Assembly: GCA_964482135.1 (NCBI GenBank)
Contig: CAYZWF010000028.1
Span: forward strand, 1 to 29,253
Origin: UBA11136 sp964482135
GTDB taxonomy: Bacteria; Pseudomonadota; Alphaproteobacteria; UBA11136
DNA: 29,253 nt
Reading direction: 5' to 3'
Shown here: piece by piece, positions 7,935 to 14,270 of the stretch
Layout: the number at the start of each line of letters is the position of its first letter
Numbering within the stretch: the first letter of the stretch is position 1
The notes under the pieces: model-generated
The model's database searches: none
What the model was told of the DNA's origin: nothing
The model's input: the letters and a program-made list of their open reading frames with translations, nothing else
Program-made: the position numbers and the translations under genes

Positions 7935-8809
7935 GCCACAAGGGTTCCGCTCAGCATCATCGGGATCACCACCAGATTGTCATCCCAGACGAATGTGTGG
8001 TCGGCGCTGCCCTGGTCCAGCTCAAGAAGAAGCCTGGCCCCGCCGCCGGGCAAAATACGGTAGAGCTTGCCCGACATCCAGTCGGTGGCGAGATAACGGC
8101 CGAAGACATCGGCCTCCAGCCCGTCGATATTGCCGATGGGATCGCCGCTTCCCAGGGAAGATATGGATTGATCGGCCAGGGATATGGTCTTGAGATGGCC
8201 CGGCGTTTCGGTGGCGAAACCCTCCGTCATCACCCCCCAGGCGCCCACCACAATGCGCGAGGGCTCGGCCAACAGCCCATTGGGCGCTTCCAGCTCCGGC
8301 GATTTCAGCCATAGATCGAGGCTCCCGTCTTCAAGGCGGTAGATGGCGTCATCCATCATGTCCGAGACATAGACCCGGCCCTTGGCGTCAACGGTCACAT
8401 CATTGAGGAACTTAGCCCCCGACGCCACAAAGCGGGTGATGGAGCGATCGCTCAGCTTGATGGCCAGAAGCTCGTCAATATCCGCCACCAAAAGCGTCCC
8501 ACCGCCCACCGCCATGCCCTTGGGCGCGTTGAGACCGTCGAGCCATTTACGCTCCAGCAACACGCCGTCCTTGGTTACCGTGGAGATATAGCCGTTGCCG
8601 TCTTTTTCCGTAGGATTTCCGTTGATATTGGAGACGTAGAAAACTTCTTCTGTAGAGTCATAGACCACCGATTCGGGTCCCTCGAAGCCGTCCAGGCGCC
8701 AGGCCTCGGTGAGGATGGGCACATGGCCCCCGGTATCGCCGCCGTCACAGCCGCCGAGCAGGGTAAAACAGGCAAAAAGAGGGAGAAAAAAGCGGAACTT
8801 GTTTGACAT
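7916..8809 (-). CDS. SMP-30/NHL-like beta-propeller lipoprotein
   Basis: 297 aa. The N-terminus has a lipoprotein signal with lipobox LLGGC (acylated Cys at 21), followed by a Gly/Asp linker, so it should be membrane-anchored in the periplasm. The rest has repeated propeller-like strands, for example GPESVVYDSTEEVFYVSNI, APKGMAVGGGTLLVADI, DVTVDAKGRVYVSDM and PNGLLAEPSRIVVG, resembling the SMP-30/gluconolactonase/LRE-like group. A lactonase-type activity is possible, but I cannot confirm the metal ligands. It overlaps the 3' end of the upstream convergent membrane-protein gene by 19 bases and is divergent from nudF. Confidence 0.7.
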   Translation of the reverse strand: MSNKFRFFLPLFACFTLLGGCDGGDTGGHVPILTEAWRLDGFEGPESVVYDSTEEVFYVSNINGNPTEKDGNGYISTVTKDGVLLERKWLDGLNAPKGMAVGGGTLLVADIDELLAIKLSDRSITRFVASGAKFLNDVTVDAKGRVYVSDMMDDAIYRLEDGSLDLWLKSPELEAPNGLLAEPSRIVVGAWGVMTEGFATETPGHLKTISLADQSISSLGSGDPIGNIDGLEADVFGRYLATDWMSGKLYRILPGGGARLLLELDQGSADHTFVWDDNLVVIPMMLSGTLVAYNLEG

Positions 8810-8827
8810 GGCGGGGATATGATCTCC

Positions 8828-8866
8828 TTAAATGGACAGGTTAAAAGGTTAAATAGACAGGTTAAA
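8828..8866. repeat. Direct repeat with 21-bp period in a divergent promoter region
   Basis: TTAAATGGACAGGTTAAA (8828-8845) and TTAAATAGACAGGTTAAA (8849-8866) differ at one base and are spaced by two helical turns. They lie between the lipoprotein start (8809) and nudF start (8915), as expected of tandem binding sites for a regulator I cannot name. Confidence 0.6.
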
Positions 8867-8871
8867 GGGCC

Positions 8872-8887
8872 GGTTTCACGTGAACCT
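8872..8887. promoter_or_regulatory. parS-like palindrome (partial match to the ParB site)
   Basis: The 16 bases match 13 of 16 positions of the general bacterial parS consensus TGTTTCACGTGAAACA, with 12 contiguous matches GTTTCACGTGAA (8873-8884). It lies in the nudF/lipoprotein intergenic region. The three mismatches are at positions 1, 14 and 16. Confidence 0.35.
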
Positions 8888-8914
8888 ACTCCATCATCCC
8901 CGGCGAGGCGAGCC

Positions 8915-9514
8915 ATGAGCGAAAAAGAACTGGAAATTCTCGAAACCATCGAGGCCTTCAAGGGCTATTTCCGGATTATCAAATACCGCCTGCGCCACCG
9001 GCTCTTCGCCGGAGGATGGAGCCGGGAAATCACCCGCGAGGTCTTCGAGCGCGGTCACGCCGCCGCCCTTCTGCCCTATGACCCCCTGCTCGATACGGTG
9101 GTGCTGATCGAACAGTTCCGCATCGGTGCCCATGTGGCGGGATGGAATCCGTGGCTGATCGAAATTGTCGCCGGCGTCATCGAGGAAGGCGAGACCCCGG
9201 AAGACGTGGTGCGCCGCGAAACCCGGGAAGAGGCCGACTGCGAGGTCAGCGACCTGGAACATATCAGTACCTATCTGCCCAGCGCCGGCGGCACATCCGA
9301 GACCGTGAGTCTGTTCTGCGGACGGGTCAGCGCCGCCGATGCCGGCGGCATCCACGGCTGTGACGACGAAGACGAGGATATCCGCGTTATCGCCATGCCC
9401 TTCACCAAGGCTTTCGCCATGATGGAATCAGGCGAGATCGCCAATTCGGCGGCGCTCATTTCCCTGCAATGGCTGGCCCTGAACCGCGACCGCCTGCGCG
9501 AAGAATGGCGCTAA
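8915..9514 (+). CDS. nudF: ADP-ribose pyrophosphatase, NudF-like Nudix hydrolase
   Basis: 199 aa from ATG 8915 (MSEKELEILE). A longer in-frame start at 8819 would add 32 low-complexity residues across the direct repeats and parS-like site and is rejected. The family signature VFERGHAAALLPYD...VVLIEQFRIGA...NPWLIEIVAGVIEEGE is followed by the Nudix box G-x5-E-x7-RETREEADC. The metal-binding RE..EE glutamates are present, but the usual Gly near the box end is Asp. Later motifs YLPSAGGTSE and GGIHGCDDEDEDIRV are typical of NudF. It hydrolyses ADP-ribose to AMP and ribose 5-phosphate. It is convergent with the FecR gene, leaving only 3 bases between the stops. Confidence 0.87.
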   Translation: MSEKELEILETIEAFKGYFRIIKYRLRHRLFAGGWSREITREVFERGHAAALLPYDPLLDTVVLIEQFRIGAHVAGWNPWLIEIVAGVIEEGETPEDVVRRETREEADCEVSDLEHISTYLPSAGGTSETVSLFCGRVSAADAGGIHGCDDEDEDIRVIAMPFTKAFAMMESGEIANSAALISLQWLALNRDRLREEWR

Positions 9515-9517
9515 AGC

Positions 9518-10186
9518 CTAACGGCCATAAATATCCATGTCGAAGTCCGGCACCCGCCCCACCAGGGCTTCCAGCATGACCAGCTCGGCGTCATGGTGGT
9601 TCTTCATATGGGCGGGCGAAATGGGATGCTCGGAGCCGGGGCCGTAGATCCAGCGCGGCGCGTCGTGATGGATGGTTTCCACTCCTTCGATCATGGTGAA
9701 GGCCGCCTTGGAGGTCAGAGTGGCCTTGCCGTAACAGATACAGAGATAGGTGCGCCCGGTTTCGATCGTGGTATAGGCCGCGGTGCCGCGGATACCCGCC
9801 GTGGCCGTGGGGGTTTCGATGGTCAGCTCCTTGGGGCCGAAAACCCCAAGAACGCCGCCTGCAAGCACGTTCAGGGTGCGGGTGGAGAAATCCTCGCCCT
9901 CGAGGCCGACCTCGCTGTTTTCACGCAACAGAAAGGCATCATCGCCCACCGTGAAAACGCCGGTGCTTTCCGGGCCGGTGGTGAGCGTATCGCCGGCCCG
10001 CACCAAAGCGCCGATTTCACCGGCCGCGCCGTTGATGCGAAAATCTCCCGTCATCTTGTTGACGCCGGGCGCAGCCTTCATGGCCCATCCCGGCCGCATC
10101 CCGGCCAGCCCTCCCGCCATCACAGCCCCGGAGACCAGAAATTGCAGAAAACAACGGCGGTGGAAAGGAGAGGTCAAAGGCGGCAT
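9518..10186 (-). CDS. FecR-domain protein with Tat-like signal
   Basis: 222 aa. The N-terminus has HRRCFLQ (9-15) before a hydrophobic stretch ending near GWA (about 35), resembling a twin-arginine export signal. The mature part contains a FecR-type domain (about 45-150): GDTLTTGPESTGVFTVGDDAFLLRENSEVGL, LAGGVLGVFGPKELTIETPTATAGIRGTAAY. There is no N-terminal sigma-regulator region and no FecI or TonB receptor nearby, so this is the stand-alone exported FecR-fold type, probably structural or ligand-binding, not an anti-sigma factor. Its start overlaps the end of the pentapeptide gene by 13 bases on the same strand, indicating translational coupling. Function otherwise unknown. Confidence 0.75.
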   Translation of the reverse strand: MPPLTSPFHRRCFLQFLVSGAVMAGGLAGMRPGWAMKAAPGVNKMTGDFRINGAAGEIGALVRAGDTLTTGPESTGVFTVGDDAFLLRENSEVGLEGEDFSTRTLNVLAGGVLGVFGPKELTIETPTATAGIRGTAAYTTIETGRTYLCICYGKATLTSKAAFTMIEGVETIHHDAPRWIYGPGSEHPISPAHMKNHHDAELVMLEALVGRVPDFDMDIYGR

Positions 10187-10599
10187 CGCAGGGCGTTATG
10201 CAGAACCTCTGGAGTGATGGCGGCGCCGCCAAAATTGCTGCGCCAGAAATAGGTACCTTGTGCGGAAATGTTGAGCAGATTGGCGCCACGAAGATCCGCC
10301 GCACTCATGTCGGCATAATCGAGACAGGCCCCTTGCAGATTGGCGTTCTGGAGGATGGCGCCGCTGAGATTTGCCTTGGTAAGGTCGGCATCGCGCAGAT
10401 CGGCGCCGCTGAGATCGGCTTCCCGCAGGTCGGCGTCGATGAGAACGGCTTCCCGCAGGTCGGCGTCGATGAGAACGGCGCCACGCATATTGGCGTCCCG
10501 CAAATCCAGTTCCGTGACATTGGCGCGCACACCCTTGGCCACATCCCGTAACCAGGCGTGGTGATCCTCAAGAACAGACAGCAGTTCCGATTTATCCAT
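10174..10599 (-). CDS. Pentapeptide-repeat protein
   Basis: 141 aa with no signal peptide, so cytosolic. Residues about 30-118 are tandem A(D/N)Lxx pentapeptides (LRDANMRGAVLIDADLREA..., ADLSGADLRDADLTKANLSGA, ANLQGACLDYADMSAADLRGANL), predicting a right-handed quadrilateral beta-helix. The N-terminus (MDKSELLSVLEDHHAWLRDVAKG) is probably a helical cap. Proteins of this fold can mimic DNA, as in gyrase protection, but most have no known role. The 3' end overlaps the FecR gene by 13 bases; the pair is probably one operon. A perfect 30-bp tandem duplication lies in the repeat region. Confidence 0.85.
   Translation of the reverse strand: MDKSELLSVLEDHHAWLRDVAKGVRANVTELDLRDANMRGAVLIDADLREAVLIDADLREADLSGADLRDADLTKANLSGAILQNANLQGACLDYADMSAADLRGANLLNISAQGTYFWRSNFGGAAITPEVLHNALRCRL
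10416..10475. repeat. Perfect 30-bp tandem duplication inside the pentapeptide gene
   Basis: 10416-10445 and 10446-10475 are identical and in frame, each encoding two pentapeptides (AVLIDADLRE twice in the protein). Identity at the DNA level indicates recent slippage, changing helix length by two coils. Confidence 0.95.
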
Positions 10600-10649
10600 C
10601 AGCCTGATATTAGAGCAAATCCCATCCCGACACAGGGAAAATCGCGAAA

Positions 10650-11471
10650 TCAGGCGGCGTGTAAGGCGGCGGCGAGGAGTTCCCGCGTGTAAACGTGATC
10701 CGCCTTTCCCTTGCGCAGAGCCGCCGTGGTCAGTTCCTCCACCACCTCACCCTCCTTCATCACCGCCACGCGGTCGCACATATGGGCCACCACCGCCAGA
10801 TCATGGCTCACCAGAACGTAAGCTAATCCCTGTTCCCGGCGCAGCCGGGTAAGCAGGTTGAGGATTTCCGCCTGTACCGACACATCCAGCGCCGAGCTGG
10901 GCTCGTCGAGAAGAAGCAGCCGCGGCGTCAGCATCAGCGCCCGGGCGATGGCCACGCGCTGGCGCTGGCCGCCGGAAAGCTGATGGGGATAGGCATAGCG
11001 GAATTCAGGCCCCAGCCCCACATCCCCCAGGGCCTTTTCCACACGCAACGGTCCCTTTCCCATGCCATGAAGCGCCAGGGGTTCGCCCAGCGCCTTATCC
11101 ACCGTGTAATGGGGATTGAGAGAGCCATAAGGGTCTTGAAAAACCATCTGAACTATTTTTGATAATTCTTTGTTATTTAAAGATTTAATTAATTTACCGT
11201 TAAGAATTATTCTGCCGCTGTCAGGCGCCGCCAGGCCACAGGCGGCACGCAGCAGAGTGGACTTCCCCGACCCCGATTCGCCGACGATTCCGAAGGACTC
11301 ACCCGCCGCCACCGACAGAGATACCCGGCGCAGCACGGGAAGCGGAGCGGAGCGCCCGGTGCCGCCGCCGGGATAGGACAGATTGAGGCCGCGGATTTCC
11401 AAAAGCGGCGGCGTTTTTCTGGCACCGGTGGCCTTCATCTGGGCGCTCGTCCGGGCGTTCTGGGCGCTCAT
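10650..11471 (-). CDS. Oligopeptide/dipeptide-type ABC importer ATPase (DppF/OppF-like)
   Basis: 273 aa from ATG 11471, chosen because it overlaps the preceding stop as ATGA; an upstream in-frame extension to 11663 lies within the previous gene and is rejected. Walker A GESGSGKS (64-71), Q-loop VFQDPYGSLNP, signature LSGGQRQRVAIARAL, Walker B LLLLDEPSSALD and H-loop VSHDLAVV are intact. The QDPYGSLNP segment marks the DppF/OppF subfamily. It pairs with the next ATPase to drive uptake. It is the last gene of the five-gene operon. Residues about 88-106 (IILNGKLIKSLNNKELSKI) are encoded by an AT-rich DNA patch unlike the rest of the gene. Confidence 0.9.
   Translation of the reverse strand: MSAQNARTSAQMKATGARKTPPLLEIRGLNLSYPGGGTGRSAPLPVLRRVSLSVAAGESFGIVGESGSGKSTLLRAACGLAAPDSGRIILNGKLIKSLNNKELSKIVQMVFQDPYGSLNPHYTVDKALGEPLALHGMGKGPLRVEKALGDVGLGPEFRYAYPHQLSGGQRQRVAIARALMLTPRLLLLDEPSSALDVSVQAEILNLLTRLRREQGLAYVLVSHDLAVVAHMCDRVAVMKEGEVVEELTTAALRKGKADHVYTRELLAAALHAA
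11155..11210. other. AT-rich patch within a GC-rich ATPase gene
   Basis: Of the 50 bases 11161-11210, I count 8 G/C (16%), while flanking coding DNA is roughly 60-65%. The reading frame and protein alignment are kept, so only codon choice and residues (Lys, Asn, Ile, Leu) change. It lies between the Walker A and Q-loop. Confidence 0.85.
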
Positions 11472-12334
11472 GGGGAACCCCTTCCCTCGTCGAGCCAGGC
11501 GGGATCGCGCTCCAGAACCGGCAGGTTGCCTTTCCGCCCCTCCCGCAGGCGTGGCGCGCAGGCCATCAGGCCCCGGGTGTAGGGATGGCTGGCCTGTGCC
11601 AGGTCTCGTGCCGCGAGACTCTCGAGAATGCGGCCGCCATACATAACCAGAACCCGGTCGCAAAACGCCCCCACCAGATTCATATCGTGGCTGATGAACA
11701 GCAGCCCCATGCCGCGCTCTCGCGCCACCGCCTCCATGAGACGCAGAATCTCCCCCCGCACCTGCGCGTCCAGGGCCGAGCTCGGCTCATCGGCAATGAG
11801 TAAATCAGGGCCGGGCATCAGCATCATGGCGATCATGGCGCGCTGGCACATGCCGCCGGAAAGCTCGTGGGGATAGGCGTTCCAAACCCGTTCCGGGTCG
11901 TCCATGCGCACCGCGTCGAGCATCTCCAGAACCCGCGCCCTGGCCTCCCGTCGAGAAATGCCGGAACAAACCTCGGCAATCTGCGCCCCCACGGTCATCA
12001 CCGGATTAAGGGCCATGCGGGCGTCCTGGGGGATGAAACCTATCCGTCTTCCGCGCAGGGCGCGCATGTGTTTTTCGTTGCCGCTCAACAGGTCGTGCCC
12101 GTCGAAGGCCAGGCGCTTCGCCTCCACCCGCGCCGAAGGCGGCAGCAGACCCAATAGGGCGCGGGCGACGGAAGATTTTCCCGACCCCGATTCGCCGACG
12201 ATCCCCACTTTCTCCCGGTCCACGGTGAAGGACACGCCGCGCACCGCCTCCACCTCTCCCCTCCGGCTGTGCGCCGCATAGGACACGCGCAGGTCTTCCA
12301 CCTTCAGCAGGGGCGTTTTCTTTTTTTTCTTCAC
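11468..12334 (-). CDS. Oligopeptide/dipeptide-type ABC importer ATPase (DppD/OppD-like)
   Basis: 288 aa. Walker A GESGSGKS, Q-loop FIPQDARMALNPVMTVG, signature LSGGMCQRAMIAMML, Walker B LLIADEPSSALD and H-loop ISHDMNLVGA are intact. The end (SHPYTRGLMACAPRL..LPVLERDPAWLD) carries the oligopeptide-type C-terminal motif. In this family that region may bind an iron-sulfur cluster, but the full cysteine set is not seen here. The start is GTG at 12334 overlapping the permease stop (GTGA). The first codons (GTG AAG then A-rich Lys codons) contain eight consecutive adenines, a possible slippage site. It is the fourth gene of the operon. Confidence 0.9.
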   Translation of the reverse strand: MKKKKKTPLLKVEDLRVSYAAHSRRGEVEAVRGVSFTVDREKVGIVGESGSGKSSVARALLGLLPPSARVEAKRLAFDGHDLLSGNEKHMRALRGRRIGFIPQDARMALNPVMTVGAQIAEVCSGISRREARARVLEMLDAVRMDDPERVWNAYPHELSGGMCQRAMIAMMLMPGPDLLIADEPSSALDAQVRGEILRLMEAVARERGMGLLFISHDMNLVGAFCDRVLVMYGGRILESLAARDLAQASHPYTRGLMACAPRLREGRKGNLPVLERDPAWLDEGRGSP

Positions 12335-13251
12335 TTTCCCGTCTCCGTTTTCGGATCGAGTACGTCGCGCAGGCCGTCGCCGAACAGATTAAAACCGAGG
12401 CTGACCACGAAAATGGCGATGCCCGGCATGGTGGCCACCCACCACTGGTCGAGAAGGAAGGCGCGCCCGGTGGAAATTATGGCGCCCCATTCGGGCAATG
12501 GCGGCTGGGCGCCGAGACCCAGAAAACCAAGCCCCGCGGCGGTGAGGATGATGCCCGACATCTCCAGGGTCATGCGCACCACCAAAGGCGGCAGGCACAA
12601 GGGCACAATATGGGCGGCAATGATGCGCCCCCGGCCCGCCCCCATGAGCCGCGCCGCCTGGACGAATTCCGCCTCACGCAGGGAGACGGTGCGGGCGCGC
12701 ACGATACGGGCAAACGGCGGCCAGGCGGTCAGCGCAATGGCGATGACCGCGTTGTCGAGCCCCGGACCCAGCGCCGCCACCAGCGCCAGGGCCAAAATCA
12801 GCTTGGGAAAGGCGAGGAAGATATCGGTAATCCGCATCAGCACCGCATCCACCCAGCCCCCCAGATATCCCGCCATGCATCCCACCAACAGCCCCACCGG
12901 AGCCACCACCGCCAGCACCAGAAGCACAATATGCAGGGTAATGCGCGAGCCATAGAGGATGCGCGCGAAAATATCCCGTCCCAGCTCGTCGGTGCCGCAC
13001 CAATGATCCGCGCTGGGCGCAAGCAGCCTTTGGGAAAGGTTCTGGGCCAGGGGGTCGTGGGACGTCATCACGGGCGCGGCCGCCGCCATCACCAACAGAG
13101 CGGCGATGACCACCATTCCGGCCAGGGTCAGGGGGTTGGCGGCCAGTTCCTTCCAGACCCGGTAAAACCGGGCCAGTCCGGCGCGCAGCCGCGATTCCGG
13201 GAGTATGGGTATGGGTATGTCTTGTACCGTCACCGTCATGCCCTCCCTCAC
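12331..13251 (-). CDS. Oligopeptide/dipeptide-type ABC importer permease (DppC/OppC-like)
   Basis: 306 aa inner-membrane protein. An N-terminal membrane segment (about 40-60) is followed by the family motif HWCGTDELGRDIFARILYGSRITL and a BPD-type permease core of about five helices with the ATPase-coupling loop LREAEFVQAARLMGAGRGRIIAAHI. The C-terminal GDGLRDVLDPKTE is typical. Two starts are possible: GTG 13251, overlapping the previous stop as GTGA, or ATG 13239, four codons later. The overlap pattern across the operon favours the GTG. It forms a heterodimer with the neighbouring DppB-like permease. Confidence 0.9.
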   Translation of the reverse strand: MREGMTVTVQDIPIPILPESRLRAGLARFYRVWKELAANPLTLAGMVVIAALLVMAAAAPVMTSHDPLAQNLSQRLLAPSADHWCGTDELGRDIFARILYGSRITLHIVLLVLAVVAPVGLLVGCMAGYLGGWVDAVLMRITDIFLAFPKLILALALVAALGPGLDNAVIAIALTAWPPFARIVRARTVSLREAEFVQAARLMGAGRGRIIAAHIVPLCLPPLVVRMTLEMSGIILTAAGLGFLGLGAQPPLPEWGAIISTGRAFLLDQWWVATMPGIAIFVVSLGFNLFGDGLRDVLDPKTETGK

Positions 13252-14270
13252 CGCACCCTGGGGTCGAGAAAATGGTAGAGAAGATCGGTGAGCAGGTTGA
13301 CGCCCACGAACACCACCCCCACCACCAGCGTGCCCCCCAACACCGCGTTCATGTCGGCATTAAGCAGCGAGCTGGTGATATAGCGCCCCAGCCCGGGCCA
13401 GGAGAACACCGTTTCGGTCAGCACCGAGCCTTCGAGTAATCCCGCATAGGCAAGCGCGATCACGGTAATAAGCTGGACCCGGATATTGCCCAGGGCATGG
13501 CCCCAGACCACCCGCGCCGGGCTCATCCCCTTGGCCCGTGCGGTGACGATATATTCCTCGCCCAGCTGTTCGATCATGAAGCCACGGGTGGTGCGGGCGA
13601 TATAGGCGAGCGCGAAATAGCCGAGGATGGACGCCGGCAACAGAAGATGAGAGAGCGCGCTCCAGAACACCTCGCGGTTGCCCGCCAACAGGCTGTCGAG
13701 AAGGATCACGCCGCTGACGAAGGGTACCGTTTCCTCGAAATAGATGTCGATGCGCCCCGGCCCCGGCACCAAATCGAGCTGGGCGTAGAAAACGAAAAGC
13801 CCCACCAAAGCAAGCCAGAACACGGGCACCGAATAACCCACTAGCCCCACCACCCGGATCACGTGATCGGGCCAGCGCCCGCGCCATACCGCCGCCGCCA
13901 CGCCCATGGGCACGCCCAGGACCACACCGATCAGGGTGGCCGCCGTGGCCAGTTCCAGAGTCGCCGGGAACAGCCGCCTTATATCCTCGGACACGGGGTT
14001 GGCGGTGAGTACCGAGTTGCCGAAATCACCGCGCAGCACATCTCCCAGATAGTCCCAGAACTGTTGATAGAGCGGCAGATGCAGCCCCATTTCCATGCGC
14101 ATTTGCTCTACAATATCGGCGCTGGCGCGATCGCCCACAACGGCCAGGACCGGGTCGATAGGAACCACCCGCCCGATGAAGAAGGTGACGGCGATGAGCC
14201 CCAGCAAGGTCAGGGACACGGAAAGGACAAGGCCCGAAAGGCTGCGTAAGATGCGCGCGATTCCCATCAC
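13248..14270 (-). CDS. Oligopeptide/dipeptide-type ABC importer permease (DppB/OppB-like)
   Basis: 340 aa inner-membrane protein. It has an N-terminal anchor helix (about 10-33) and the family segment FFIGRVVPIDPVLAVVGDRAS. Five further helices surround the EAA-like coupling loop GEEYIVTARAKGMSPARVVWGHALGN, and it ends NLLTDLLYHFLDPRVR. The start is GTG 14270 (GTGA overlap with the binding-protein stop) or the adjacent ATG 14267 (TGATG overlap). Substrate specificity cannot be read from the permease. The operon order SBP-B-C-D-F is standard for Dpp/Opp/Nik-type importers. Confidence 0.9.
   Translation of the reverse strand: MMGIARILRSLSGLVLSVSLTLLGLIAVTFFIGRVVPIDPVLAVVGDRASADIVEQMRMEMGLHLPLYQQFWDYLGDVLRGDFGNSVLTANPVSEDIRRLFPATLELATAATLIGVVLGVPMGVAAAVWRGRWPDHVIRVVGLVGYSVPVFWLALVGLFVFYAQLDLVPGPGRIDIYFEETVPFVSGVILLDSLLAGNREVFWSALSHLLLPASILGYFALAYIARTTRGFMIEQLGEEYIVTARAKGMSPARVVWGHALGNIRVQLITVIALAYAGLLEGSVLTETVFSWPGLGRYITSSLLNADMNAVLGGTLVVGVVFVGVNLLTDLLYHFLDPRVR

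Noticed and set aside
8819..8914. N-terminal extension of NudF
   Set aside because: It would translate the direct repeats and the parS-like palindrome, and is absent from the family.
11198..11211. CCGTTAAGAATTAT shared between dppF and the NsrR operator region (19508-19521)
   Set aside because: A 14-base match between two places in 29 kb is expected about once by chance, and the palindromic operator part is absent from dppF.
13857..13872. ATCACGTGAT palindrome as a second parS-like site
   Set aside because: It lies inside the permease coding sequence and lacks the GTTT/AAAC flanks.
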